Shown: positions 35,607 to 44,543, numbered from the stretch's first letter. The stretch: 64,000 nt of DNA from JAIRNF01 sp031551125 (GCA_031551125.1 JAVBOB010000013.1:136036-200035), one strand, 5' to 3'. Numbers and translations are program-made. Notes: generated from the letters alone by a model not told the origin.

Positions 35607-36838
35607 TTAGTTAAACATTAGACTTACATTTAGGTCTTTTTCCACTTTTCTAATTGTAGGTGTCAAATCTACAACATTTTTACAACTCTGACAAGTCAAT
35701 TGATTTTTGTCATCAAGCATTACATTTGGCTTATATCCTTTTTCCTTAAATACCTTGTTGTCGATATTTGTATAGCCAATTAATACAGATTCATGGCCAC
35801 ATTTAGCACATTTTATCTTTAATTCAACGTTTGTTGGGACATTTTGTTGACTTGGATTAGCATTTCTTAACGGAATTATTTGGTTTTGCGCGGTTTGAAC
35901 AATAATTTCTTGAGCAATATTTGCCAATTTATGAGCATATATCTTGTAAATGGGACTATTAAATAGAAATTGAATCACTGTTTTAATGCTATAAACTATA
36001 TCTGCAAATTTTCTATCATTATCTATTCTCTCTATTATGAGGAGATCTTCGAAGTCTTCAATTTTCAATGACCTTCCATGACTTCGCCACATATTATGAT
36101 CACAAAACATTTCTGCGACTTCTGCAGCTCTAGCTTTACGAACCTCATCAGTAACTGCATCTCCGCTCTTGCTTCTTTTTATCCAATTTTTAAACTTATA
36201 GTTTTCTAGCCATTTTTTTACAAGATCTTTCGCAAATTCAAGAGAGTTAAAAATATTGATTGTTTCTCCTGGTGGTATTTGAGCTATTATTTGCGCATCA
36301 AATGGGTTTAAAAAGCCATTCTTCTTGGCTTCTTCCATTTTTTCCATTACCCAACATTTATAATTGTGTGCAGAGACAACAGATCTACCTATCATAACTT
36401 GAGCATCTATTGGACCTAAACTACCTGTATCTGTCATATATATGTTATCTCCTGAAAGAGCCAAAATAGTACCTGCACTTTTAGCCTCGCCCGCAATAAT
36501 GAAGTTAACTTCTTTAAATTTTTTATGGAGATACCTAGCTATTTCTTCAGCTGCACCAGCACTACCACCATGTGTTTCGATATAAAAATCAATACTTTCG
36601 GCTTCATAATCTCTTAGAGATCATGTATGAAATAGAAATCTTCTTGATTTAAACTTACATCTACACCTTGAATTTTACCTTTTCTTGGATCTGAAGCATA
36701 AATGAATAAATGGCGCCCTGTGTGTTTAAGGTACTCATCCGCTAAAACCTTTAATTCATTTTTTAATCCTTGAGGGTCTAATCCTCGCTTCAAATAATGT
36801 TGAATTACGCTATCCATATTAGTTAATTTTTGGGACAC
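35607..36838 (-). pseudogene. Serine dehydrogenase-type proteinase (SDH/ClpP-SppA fold), split by a -1 frameshift
   Basis: Two frames join into one protein of about 410 residues. The first (36838-36614, 74 residues) ends ...EDFYFIHDL then TAA. The second, in another frame, continues at once with LRDYEAESIDFYIETHGGSA and runs to 35607. Losing one base in the CTC(C)TAAG context near 36617 explains the split. The merged protein has HGGSAGAAEEIARYL, then the putative nucleophile motif AGEAKSAGTILALSGD and YMTDTGSLGPIDAQ, which fit the SDH-proteinase family (PF01972). A C-terminal zinc ribbon (CAKCG...CQSC) is an addition. It may be a decayed gene, a programmed frameshift or a sequence error. The second frame alone opens at a TTG at 36464 and would lack part of the catalytic domain. 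Confidence 0.72.
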
Positions 36839-37353
36839 TCAAAGATAGATATTAATTGTTTATTATATTATATTTTCATAAAATTAATTTTAGATTACAC
36901 ATAGTTTTAGTTAATAAGTGTTTGCAAACTCAGCATAAAAATATAACAAACAAATTTAAATACATAAAAATATGCATTGTTGTTTTTGACATTGGTATTT
37001 TCTTATAAGCCAACAACAGTAATACGGTAACGTCTATTTACTTGAACTGCTCTAAAATAAGTCCATCAAACAATTTGATTATAAACGCAACCAACTTCCT
37101 CTGTACGGCGGCATTTATAAATTACCGTATTCAACGCATTGCTACTTTTCAGGAGATGTCTCACTACGTTCGACATGATGGCTACTTTTAGCTACCTACT
37201 GTTAACATTCAAATCCTTTCGTGATATGTGATACTTGCGTCGTGATACTATAAAACAAAAAGCCCCTACTTATTGCTAAGTAAAGGCTTTGTCTTTAATC
37301 TTTTGTCCTTTGTCTTAAAGTCCTAAAGTCTATTCATCTTATAGTCTTTCTTC
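36839..37353. other. AT-rich gene-free stretch with repeat arms
   Basis: This 515-bp stretch has no credible ORF. At 37151-37178 there is one arm of the AGGAGATGTCTCACTACG family, at 37218-37250 a GTGATACTTG unit, and at 37298-37345 a run of AAGTCnnTAAAGTCT-like short repeats. A terminator lies at 37257-37294. The left half (36840-37080) is strongly AT-rich like the proteinase gene patch. Confidence 0.5.
37257..37294 (-). terminator. Terminator of the panC/panD operon
   Basis: An imperfect stem (AAAGCCCCTACTT at 37259-37271 with AAGTAAAGGCTTT at 37278-37290) has an A-run before it at 37253-37260 that reads as a T-run on the minus strand. It lies about 60 bases past the stop of the last gene. 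Confidence 0.7.
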
Positions 37354-37728
37354 TTAGAAATCGCTTCCTTTTGGTGTTGCATCAGGTTGCAGGAAGGCAA
37401 TCATATCTTCGGCAGGTTCGTCGAGAATGGTTACCACGTTTACAAAGCGGAGCGAGGCTACCAGCGTGGCTCTGTCGGTTTCGTTATTGTTTAGCGAGCG
37501 TCCCGCTTCTTTTGCCAACCTGTCGGAGTACACGCCAACAATCATACGGTCGGCTTCGTTAGAGGCATTTGCCAAGTAGTCAAGAACTTCTTTGGTTAAT
37601 ACATCAAAATACCCATATATAAACGCAAAGGTTTTAGTCTTAAACTTCCAGTAGGCAAGCTTACGCGAAAGTTCATCTTTATCATTCATAATTCGGTGAT
37701 TGATTAATTCTAGCTCATTATTATCCAT
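37354..37728 (-). CDS. Cytidylyltransferase-fold protein lacking the HxGH motif (RfaE2-like)
   Basis: The 124-residue protein has the fold and order of RfaE2-type adenylyl/cytidylyltransferases: FAFIYGYFDVLTKEVLDYLANASNEADRMIVGVYSDRL (read in parts) against the usual F-nGCFDilHxGHv-yL--A---gD-liVgvnSD. The nucleotide-binding HxGH is replaced by TKEV. Later FVNVVTILDEPAEDMIAFLQPD fits V(D)-V--F-EDTP---I--l-Pd. The loss of the His pair suggests loss of transferase activity or a changed role. It follows a flippase-like gene by 12 bases at the end of the panC/panD set. Confidence 0.68.
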   Translation of the reverse strand: MDNNELELINHRIMNDKDELSRKLAYWKFKTKTFAFIYGYFDVLTKEVLDYLANASNEADRMIVGVYSDRLAKEAGRSLNNNETDRATLVASLRFVNVVTILDEPAEDMIAFLQPDATPKGSDF

Positions 37729-37740
37729 AGCAATAAAATT

Positions 37741-38757
37741 TTAGGTAACAACTATAGGTTTCTTTCTTAGCTTATAGAATACGCTGGCAAGCGATATAAA
37801 GCCCAAAATAAGCATAAATAACACCTGCGACTCGTGCGATATCGTAGCAAATATAATTCCATCATCAAATCCAATTCCATATACTCCCAAGCCCATAGCA
37901 ACAATAAGGTGGAATGAGCCAAAACCTCCCTGAGCCGGAACAACCCAGCCAAGTCCGCCGAGAACATAGAGGAATAATGCGTCTATAACCGTAAGCCCTG
38001 CCGTTTCGGGGATAGCGAGCATAATTGTATAGCTCATCATCCAGTAGCCAAGCGTAATAAGAAGCGAGTAAAACAGAAACTTCCAACGATGCTTCATCCT
38101 CATCCCGCTCTTTATACCCTCAGCAAAACCTTTTCCAAGGCTTTTTACTTTTTTAACTGCTCCTATATTCTTTAGGTTATCCCTGAAAATATAGACCAGC
38201 ACAACTACAGCGATAATAGAAAACAAAATTACCAGCAATAATGTTGTATGCCCAAATATGCTGACCAGCCCTTTGCTGAGCGGCTGCCAAACTTTTTCGG
38301 ACAGGAACGCCCCAAACACATCAAGGCGGATAAATACAACGGTGAGTATAGAAAGTAAAAGAAATATCAGGTCGAAAATGCGCTCTACCACAACGGTACC
38401 AATCAGCTTATCGAAGGGCAGATTTGAAGTTTTACTGAGAACACCGCAACGGCTTATTTCTCCAACGCGGGGAAGAGCTAAGTTGGTTAAATAGCCTACC
38501 ATTGTGGCGTTGTAGGTATCTGCAAAGGTAGGTTTGTGCCCAATAGGTTCTATGATAATTTGCCAGCGGGCAGCTCTGCAAATGTATGCGAAAATACCAA
38601 TGAGTATGGCTACTACTATCCAAAAGAGGTTTGCACTCTTTATTCCGTCCCATAGCTTCTGCGGCTCGATGTTACGAAATGCAAAGTACATCAGCACTAC
38701 CGTTAGCGTAAGAAACACAAGGTAGCGAATGATATTTAGTAGCTTTTTTTTCTGCAC
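37741..38757 (-). CDS. Lysylphosphatidylglycerol synthase TM-region/flippase-like membrane protein (UPF0104)
   Basis: The 338-residue polytopic protein has about eight membrane spans and the family marks ICRAARWQIIIEPIGHKPTF, NATMVGYLTNLALPRVGEISRC and GGLGWVVPAQGGFGSFHLIV. Members without the catalytic domain of MprF are thought to move lipids or export envelope precursors. It follows panD by 19 bases and precedes the RfaE2-like gene. The lipid moved cannot be inferred. Confidence 0.83.
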   Translation of the reverse strand: MQKKKLLNIIRYLVFLTLTVVLMYFAFRNIEPQKLWDGIKSANLFWIVVAILIGIFAYICRAARWQIIIEPIGHKPTFADTYNATMVGYLTNLALPRVGEISRCGVLSKTSNLPFDKLIGTVVVERIFDLIFLLLSILTVVFIRLDVFGAFLSEKVWQPLSKGLVSIFGHTTLLLVILFSIIAVVVLVYIFRDNLKNIGAVKKVKSLGKGFAEGIKSGMRMKHRWKFLFYSLLITLGYWMMSYTIMLAIPETAGLTVIDALFLYVLGGLGWVVPAQGGFGSFHLIVAMGLGVYGIGFDDGIIFATISHESQVLFMLILGFISLASVFYKLRKKPIVVT

Positions 38758-38776
38758 GTTACACGGCTTAACGGCA

Positions 38777-39130
38777 TTAACTTATCAAGCGGTTAGTTTC
38801 GGTATCGGGGAAAACAACTGCAGGTTCAAACTTTTTAGCCTCTTCAAAATCCATCGTAGCGTACGACATAATGATAACAATGTCTCCCACTCTGCACCTA
38901 AGTGCAGCAGGCCCATTGATGCCTATTTTTCTACTACCGCGCTCTCCCTTTATTACGTATGTTTCTAACCTTTCTCCATTAGTAATATTTACAATAGTAA
39001 CCTTTTCGTTAGCAATAAGATTGGCAGCATCCATCAAATCCTCATCAATGGTAACACTACCAATGTAGTGTAAATGTGCCTCTGTAACAGTTACTCTGTG
39101 TAACTTCGATTTTAATATTTCTATCTGCAT
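38777..39130 (-). CDS. panD: Aspartate 1-decarboxylase
   Basis: The start is placed at ATG 39130 (MQIEILKSKLHRVTVT), which gives 117 residues and the normal PanD N-terminus. The cleavage site is Gly24-Ser25 in HYIGSVTID: self-cleavage there creates the pyruvoyl group. The enzyme makes beta-alanine from aspartate for pantothenate. NGERLETYVIKGERGSRKIG and NGPAALRCRVGDIVIIM are intact. It follows panC by 82 bases; a -7 box TATATTTG on the minus strand (39150-39157) may give it a second promoter. Confidence 0.95.
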   Translation of the reverse strand: MQIEILKSKLHRVTVTEAHLHYIGSVTIDEDLMDAANLIANEKVTIVNITNGERLETYVIKGERGSRKIGINGPAALRCRVGDIVIIMSYATMDFEEAKKFEPAVVFPDTETNRLIS

Positions 39131-39212
39131 ATTTTCTTTTATAGAATGGCAAATATACAATACTTTGGCAAATCTCAGTAAAATTTAACACAACAGATTA
39201 ACCAGCAATATA

Positions 39213-40055
39213 TTATGCCAGCTTTATGTTATCAATCAAGCGGATTTTACCAACCAATACAGCAACGCAAAGCTGAATGGGAGTCGCTTCATCCCATGTC
39301 TTTATGGGTTGAAGGTTGTCTGCATCCACAATTTCTACATATTCTGTTTTAAGCTCGTTATTAACATTTATTTGTTCTATTATGTATTGCTTAAGCTGCT
39401 CCGGCGTTAGCGTCTTAGCTAGCTGCTTTGCCTTTAGCAATGTCTGATAGATTAAAGGTGCAGCTTGCCGCTGCTGCGGATTAAGCAGCATATTACGAGA
39501 GCTCATAGCAAGCCCGTCATCTTCACGAACAATATCACAACCCACGATGGTAATAGAATAAGCTTGTTGACGAACAAGCTGACGAATAATTGCCAGCTGC
39601 TGAAAATCTTTTTGTCCGAAAAACGCTTTATCGGGATTTACAATATCAAACAGGCGGCTTACAACTTGTGCCACACCGTTAAAATGCCCCGGACGAAAGG
39701 CTCCTTCCATTACTTTGTCTAACGGACTAAAATCGAATAGACGAACATCATGTTCGGGGTAGATTTCCTGTTCGGTTGGCATAAACACTAAGTCGCAGCC
39801 GGCTTGCTCCAGCATTTTACAGTCTCCTTCGGGAACGCGTGGATAACGCTTATAGTCGTCCTTGTCGTTAAACTGTGTAGGATTAACAAATACGCTGACA
39901 ACCGTATAGTCGCACTCTTTTTTACACTGCCCTACCAACGATATATGACCTTTATGCAATGCACCCATGGTTGGAACAAAACCTACCGTTTTTCCTTCGC
40001 TTTTTGCTTGCTCTACTTGCTTACGAACTTCCTGACAGCTACCTGTAATCAGCAT
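39213..40055 (-). CDS. panC: Pantothenate synthetase
   Basis: The 280-residue enzyme joins pantoate with beta-alanine using ATP. The HxGH-type motif is seen in FVPTMGALHKGHISLV, with VFVNPTQFNDKDDYKRYPR, the pantoate loop GHFNGVAQVVSRLF, FGQKDFQQLAII and the flexible SSRNMLL. It begins the set panC, panD, flippase-like, RfaE2-like. An intergenic repeat with C-runs lies just upstream. No panB is in the window. Confidence 0.95.
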   Translation of the reverse strand: MLITGSCQEVRKQVEQAKSEGKTVGFVPTMGALHKGHISLVGQCKKECDYTVVSVFVNPTQFNDKDDYKRYPRVPEGDCKMLEQAGCDLVFMPTEQEIYPEHDVRLFDFSPLDKVMEGAFRPGHFNGVAQVVSRLFDIVNPDKAFFGQKDFQQLAIIRQLVRQQAYSITIVGCDIVREDDGLAMSSRNMLLNPQQRQAAPLIYQTLLKAKQLAKTLTPEQLKQYIIEQINVNNELKTEYVEIVDADNLQPIKTWDEATPIQLCVAVLVGKIRLIDNIKLA

Positions 40056-40079
40056 TCTATTTTTTGTTTAAAAAATTAA

Positions 40080-40152
40080 AAAGCCCCCAACCCCCAAAGG
40101 GGGCTTCAGACCAACGTCTTCAAAAAGTCCCCTTTAGGGGATTTAGGGGCTA
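40080..40152. repeat. CCCCCAAACCCC/CCCCTTTAGGGG inverted repeat upstream of panC
   Basis: AGCCCCCAACCCCCAAAG (from 40082) and GTCCCCTTTAGGGGATTT (from 40127) can pair imperfectly across 27 bases. It belongs to the CCCCTAAA family seen at 44383-44449, 51201-51223, 54853-54880 and 58116-58138. The inner ACGTCTTCAAAAAG resembles the GACTTCGAAAAG of the MITE-like copy at 2511-2675. Confidence 0.6.
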
Positions 40153-40317
40153 ACTGCAAGTAGCTGAAAAAACAATAATATGATGATGCAATCAAATTTA
40201 AACAGCTTCTAAGTCTTTCGTCCCCTTTTCTCGACAAATATATAGCATATAAAAAACATAGGAAGAAATAATTTGCTATTTCTTTCTATGTCGCTTATAA
40301 TAAACTGGTTATTTTAT

Positions 40318-41310
40318 TTATTTTTTCGGAACAAAAGTACCGATTTCTTCAACTACCTTCAACAAGTCTTCGCTGACGTCTTTATGCATTTTAATGGTCT
40401 TATTAAGTGGAACGTGTACAATCTGCTCATTTTTCCACCCAATCATAATATTTGTTTGCGAATCTTTTATTGCTTCAACGGCAGCAATACCCATAAGGCT
40501 GGCTGTTACACGATCTTTGTTACTGGGCGATCCTCCACGCTGAATATGTCCAAGAATGGAAACTCGAATATCGAACTGAGGGAATTCGGGCTTTATAATA
40601 TTTGCTATATCCATCGCCCCACCCTCTGCCAAACCTTCGGATACGATAATAATACTCGACTTGTTTTTTGCAGCTCTTTCTTTAAGAAAATCACGAACCT
40701 TGTCCACCTGGTTAGCTCTTCTTGGCACCATGATAACCTCTGCGCCGCAAGCAATACCACTGTTAATAGCTACAAAACCTGCCTCGCGACCCATCACTTC
40801 TACAAAGAAAATACGGTTATGCGAGCTGGCGGTATCGCGTATCTTATCAACGGCTTCGGTTACCGTATTCAAAGCAGTATCATAGCCAATTGTATAGTCT
40901 GTTCCAAACAAGTCATTATCTATTGTTCCGGGGATACCGATTATTGAGAAATCGCTTTCTTGTGTCATGTAGTTTGCACCGGTAAAAGAGCCATCGCCGC
41001 CAATTATTACAACAGCTCCAATACCAAATTTTTCCAGCTGTTCGTATGCTCTCCGTCTGCCTTCGGGCTGGTAAAATTCCATAGAGCGTGCAGTTTGCAG
41101 AAATGTTCCACCTTTCTGAATGATGCCGCTTACATCCTGAGATTCCATTTTAAAGATATCTCCTTCTATCATTCCTTGATACCCCATACGGATACCATAA
41201 ACCTCGAAGCCGTTATTAATCCCCGCGCGAGTTACGGCACGTATAGCAGCATTCATTCCCGGAGCATCGCCTCCAGAAGTGAGTACACCTATTCTTTTAA
41301 TCTTATTCAT
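40318..41310 (-). CDS. pfkA: ATP-dependent 6-phosphofructokinase
   Basis: The 330-residue glycolytic enzyme has TSGGDAPGMNAAIR at the N-terminus, the ATP site GGDGSFTGA (a Gly where PPi enzymes have Asp), the catalytic PGTIDND, and NRIFFVEVMGREAGF. The length and residue pattern are those of the short, allosteric ATP type. It is transcribed alone, with a 90-bp spacer to the next gene upstream. Confidence 0.95.
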   Translation of the reverse strand: MNKIKRIGVLTSGGDAPGMNAAIRAVTRAGINNGFEVYGIRMGYQGMIEGDIFKMESQDVSGIIQKGGTFLQTARSMEFYQPEGRRRAYEQLEKFGIGAVVIIGGDGSFTGANYMTQESDFSIIGIPGTIDNDLFGTDYTIGYDTALNTVTEAVDKIRDTASSHNRIFFVEVMGREAGFVAINSGIACGAEVIMVPRRANQVDKVRDFLKERAAKNKSSIIIVSEGLAEGGAMDIANIIKPEFPQFDIRVSILGHIQRGGSPSNKDRVTASLMGIAAVEAIKDSQTNIMIGWKNEQIVHVPLNKTIKMHKDVSEDLLKVVEEIGTFVPKK

Positions 41311-41397
41311 AATTGTTTAATATACCGATACTCACATAAGTATCGATTACAGGCTCTAAAAGTACGTATTTGTTTACAGACTTATGTAAAACAATTG

Positions 41398-42273
41398 TTA
41401 CTTTACTGTTGTTTTAAGGGGTTGATTGCTTTCTTTAAAAAACTGGTTTTGCAATTCAAGCGCCTTGCTATCTGACTTAACCGTTTTAATAACCTCAATA
41501 AGAGAACCTACTCTCTGTTCAATGCTCACTTCTCCAAGGGCTTGATTGGCATCTTTAGCATCTCCCGAATAATGGTTCGGGTACTTTGCATACCACCAAA
41601 TACCTGTAAAAGTATTGCCCAACGGTAACCTGTTCATATCAACACCCGATTCATTATTGGCCTTATCTACCTTTACGATGTCGGGACGAATAGCCATAAC
41701 AGAGCTGGTCTCAACCTCGTCGGCATGCCCGCTAAGCGTGCTTTTACGCATATCTGCTATTTTTTTACGGGTCTCCGGATCTATCTCGTTGCGAAAAAAA
41801 TACACCACATAGTCTTTTTCTTTTTCCAGCTGAGATTGGCAGAAATATTGCAAAAACGCATTGTTGCCTCCATGGCTGTTTACCAGAATTATTTTCTTTA
41901 TACCATTACGAGAAATCTCCTGGCAAGTTTCTTCGAGCATTTTATAAATCAACTCTGTGCTATATGCAACAGTACCCGGCTGGTGTTTTGCTTCGAAAAT
42001 CTGACCTACAAAATAATAAGGATATACGATGCAGTATTCTCGTTGTGCTGCTCGTTGACTAATCTCGCGAGCAGTATAAACATCCGTTCCCAAAGGTAAA
42101 TGTGGTCCATGTTTTTCAAGTACACCCATAGGAATAATACACACTCCTTCAGCTTTTTCTACTGCTTTTACAAAATCGGGAGAAGTCAGTTCTTCCCAAC
42201 CAACAAGTAGATTTTGAGCATAGCCAGACGCTGTAATAAACAGCGCCGCTAGTAAAATAGCAATACGTTTCAT
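41398..42273 (-). CDS. Exported creatininase-family amidohydrolase
   Basis: The 291-residue protein has a signal peptide (MKRIAILLAALFITASGYAQ) and the creatininase-fold metal motif GVLEKHGPHLPLGTD (Glu, His and Asp ligands), then VNSHGGNN and SGHADEVETS. Family enzymes open cyclic amides such as creatinine or formamido compounds; most exported Bacteroidota members have no known substrate. It follows the deoxynucleoside kinase gene by 35 bases. The metal ligands appear intact. Confidence 0.82.
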   Translation of the reverse strand: MKRIAILLAALFITASGYAQNLLVGWEELTSPDFVKAVEKAEGVCIIPMGVLEKHGPHLPLGTDVYTAREISQRAAQREYCIVYPYYFVGQIFEAKHQPGTVAYSTELIYKMLEETCQEISRNGIKKIILVNSHGGNNAFLQYFCQSQLEKEKDYVVYFFRNEIDPETRKKIADMRKSTLSGHADEVETSSVMAIRPDIVKVDKANNESGVDMNRLPLGNTFTGIWWYAKYPNHYSGDAKDANQALGEVSIEQRVGSLIEVIKTVKSDSKALELQNQFFKESNQPLKTTVK

Positions 42274-42308
42274 AATGGTGGTATTTAGGTGAGTATTTTT
42301 AGTGGCTA

Positions 42309-42923
42309 CTAAAACAAGCCGTGTAGCGATGCGTTTACCTTATCAATAACGAGCCCCAAGTCTTCCTGACGTTCGGAAAAATTAATGGTATCTACATCCA
42401 GAATAAGCTTTTTACCGGCATTATACGATTCGAACCATTCGTCGTAACGCTCGTTAAGCTTTGTAAGGTAATCGATACGAATACCGGCTTCGTACTCTCT
42501 TCCTCTTTTCTGTATCTGGTTTACCAAAGTAGGAACAGATGCTTTAAGGTAGATAACCAAATCGGGGGGAGAAACAAGAGATATCATCAGGTCGAACAGC
42601 GAGCTGTAGTTGTCAAAATCGCGACTGCTCATTAACCCCATTGAGTGTAAGTTGGGTGCAAATATTTTCGCATCCTCATAAATAGTTCTGTCCTGAACGA
42701 TAGTTTCTTTTCGTTTCTTAATTTCTACTATTCCCTTAAGTCGCTTATTAAGGAAATATATTTGCAGGCTGAATGCCCAGCGCTGCATATCTTCGTAAAA
42801 ATCGTTGAGGTAAGGATTTCCGTCAGCATCCTCATATTGCGCAATCCACTGGTAGTGATGTGCTAGTAATCCTGTAAGGGTAGTTTTTCCGCTACCAATG
42901 TTCCCTGCTATAGCAATATGCAT
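42309..42923 (-). CDS. Deoxynucleoside kinase
   Basis: The 204-residue protein has the P-loop GNIGSGKTT, the (D/E)RS-like motif QDRTIYEDAKIFA and the lid region KRGREYEAGI with IDYLTKLNERYDEW. These are the marks of the dNK/deoxyguanosine-deoxyadenosine kinase family, which phosphorylates salvaged deoxynucleosides. Base specificity cannot be read. It probably shares a transcript with the creatininase-like gene downstream. Confidence 0.88.
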   Translation of the reverse strand: MHIAIAGNIGSGKTTLTGLLAHHYQWIAQYEDADGNPYLNDFYEDMQRWAFSLQIYFLNKRLKGIVEIKKRKETIVQDRTIYEDAKIFAPNLHSMGLMSSRDFDNYSSLFDLMISLVSPPDLVIYLKASVPTLVNQIQKRGREYEAGIRIDYLTKLNERYDEWFESYNAGKKLILDVDTINFSERQEDLGLVIDKVNASLHGLF

Positions 42924-43187
42924 AGTATATTTCTGGTTTTTAGCCCCTTAGGGTGGTTTCGTGTAGTTATTAACAATCTCTTTATATAAGTAAGAGTTGT
43001 TAAAGACAAAAATAAACATTCTGCCCAATAATACCTAGCTTATACGTTAATAAAAAATTTCAGCAGGCTAACACACTAAATGTTACGTCGATATCAACAA
43101 TTTTTATTTGTGAAAAATAGAACAATATCAAATAATAAGTGTTGATTGTTAAAGCTAGTTTGAATTGCAACAATAAAAAAAGATATC

Positions 43188-43466
43188 ATGGAAATTATAC
43201 TGGTAAAAGGTAACAAAAGAGGCTACTTTAAAGCTGAAGAAGATGGCATAGAAGCAGGGTTAATGACTTATTTTAACCAACCTCAGAAAATGGTAATCGA
43301 CCATACCGAGGTAAACCCCGATTTTGAAGGACAAGGCATTGGCAGAAGCATGGTAATGGAAGCCGTTGAATATGCTCGTAAAAATGACATTAAAATACTG
43401 CCTCTCTGTCCGTTTGCAAAGAGCGTTTTTAATAGAACTCCCGAAATTGCAGATGTGCTTGTATAA
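43188..43466 (+). CDS. Small GNAT-family N-acetyltransferase (YjdJ-type)
   Basis: The 92-residue protein keeps only the acetyl-CoA part of the GNAT fold: MVIDHTEVNPDFEGQGIGRSMVMEAVEYAR, which includes the loop Q/RxGxG/A as EGQGIGRS, followed by ILPLCPFAKSVFNRTPE. This is the minimal form (YjdJ, GtcA-like family PF14542). The substrate is not known. It stands alone, followed by a stretch with AAGACTTAAAGACTTT repeats. Confidence 0.83.
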   Translation: MEIILVKGNKRGYFKAEEDGIEAGLMTYFNQPQKMVIDHTEVNPDFEGQGIGRSMVMEAVEYARKNDIKILPLCPFAKSVFNRTPEIADVLV

Positions 43467-43728
43467 TATATAGATTTCAAGACTTAAGGATTTTAAGACT
43501 TAAAGACTTTTACTGAAAAATTAAAAATACCTGGCAGCTGGCTGTCGGGTATTTTTATGGTAGATTGGCTGGACTTTTCAATTATTATACAACTATCATT
43601 TATATGCAATCCAGTGAGTATAAATTTCATTTAGCAGCAAAACTTTAATTTTTTTGCTTAAATTTTACTACCTTGCTCAACCCTGCCAACAGCCAAACAA
43701 GTAACGCACATCATAAAACGTTTTTATT

Positions 43729-44307
43729 ATGAAAAAGAAAATCTTACTTCTTACCGGCGATTTTGCCGAAGATTACGAAACAATGGTTCCGTTTCAAATG
43801 CTCGAAATGGTAGGTCACGAAGTGCATGCCGTATGTCCTGATAAGAAAAAAGGCGAAACGGTTGCTACTGCTATTCACGATTTCGTAGGCTATCAGACTT
43901 ACATCGAAAAATCGGGGCATAACTTTATGCTTAACTACAGCTTCAGCGACGTGAAACCCGAAAACTATGATGCCATTGTAATTGCAGGTGGTCGCGCACC
44001 GGAGTATTTACGGCTAAATCCAAAAGTTATAGAGCTGGTACAACATTTTGCTAAAGCGGATAAGCCTATTGCTGCCGTTTGTCATGGCATACAAATTCTT
44101 ACCGCTGCCCAGGTAGTAAAAGGCAAGAAGCTAACAGCATATCCGGCTGTTGGTCCAGAAGTTACACTTGCCGGCGGAACCTATGTTGACGTTCCAGCTA
44201 CCGAGGCTGTTGTAGATGGCAACCTGGTTACCTCTCCTGCATGGCCGGGGCATCAAAAATGGATTGCAGCATTCCTTAAGGTACTGGGAACTAAGATTGA
44301 GCCTTAG
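43729..44307 (+). CDS. DJ-1/PfpI-family protein
   Basis: The 192-residue protein has the DJ-1/PfpI fold with the nucleophile elbow AAVCHGIQIL (Cys near 118) and the start ILLLTGDFAEDYETMVPFQM with the acidic partner Glu. Ends with TSPAWPGHQKWIAAFLKVLG. Members act as glyoxalase III, deglycase or stress proteins; the DYETMVPFQ version is close to the PfpI-like type in other bacteria. It is monocistronic and has a hairpin terminator. Confidence 0.86.
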   Translation: MKKKILLLTGDFAEDYETMVPFQMLEMVGHEVHAVCPDKKKGETVATAIHDFVGYQTYIEKSGHNFMLNYSFSDVKPENYDAIVIAGGRAPEYLRLNPKVIELVQHFAKADKPIAAVCHGIQILTAAQVVKGKKLTAYPAVGPEVTLAGGTYVDVPATEAVVDGNLVTSPAWPGHQKWIAAFLKVLGTKIEP

Positions 44308-44342
44308 GTCGCTTTTTATCGTCATTTTGAATTGCCTCAGTT

Positions 44343-44371
44343 AAGCGGAATTTGCAATTCCGCTTTTTACT
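44343..44371 (+). terminator. Terminator of the DJ-1/PfpI gene
   Basis: AAGCGGAATT (44343-44352) pairs with AATTCCGCTT (about 44356-44365), followed by TTTACTTTTT. It starts 36 bases after the stop codon. Confidence 0.85.
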
Positions 44372-44382
44372 TTTTACGTGTT

Positions 44383-44449
44383 GCCCCTAAATCCCCTAAA
44401 GGGGACTTCTGGCAATGCTGGTAAAGTCCCCTTTAGGGGATTTAGGGGC
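44383..44449. repeat. Perfect 24-bp inverted repeat of the CCCCTAAA family
   Basis: Bases 44383-44406 are the exact reverse complement of 44426-44449, with a 19-base spacer. The arms read GCCCCTAAATCCCCTAAAGG and four more bases. It is the best-preserved copy of this family in the window and carries no ORF. Confidence 0.75.
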
Positions 44450-44503
44450 TATTATATCACACACCATACATCGCGATACCTGCATCGTGATACTATTTTT
44501 TGT

Positions 44504-44511
44504 TACCTTTG
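44504..44511 (+). promoter_or_regulatory. -7 promoter box of the PASTA-protein operon
   Basis: TACCTTTG matches TAnnTTTG; it stands 32 bases before the GTG start at 44544. No -33 box was seen at good spacing. Confidence 0.5.
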
Positions 44512-44543
44512 CTCGGGTATATAATTTACATATAATCTGACAC

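Noticed and set aside
36614..36838. 74-residue frame as a separate small gene
   Set aside because: Its sequence continues without a gap in the next frame as the N-terminus of the SDH-type proteinase, so it was merged into the split gene.
40273..41475. Two long plus-strand frames (224 and 171 residues)
   Set aside because: Both lie opposite pfkA and the downstream part of its spacer; the PFK motifs show that the minus strand is coding.
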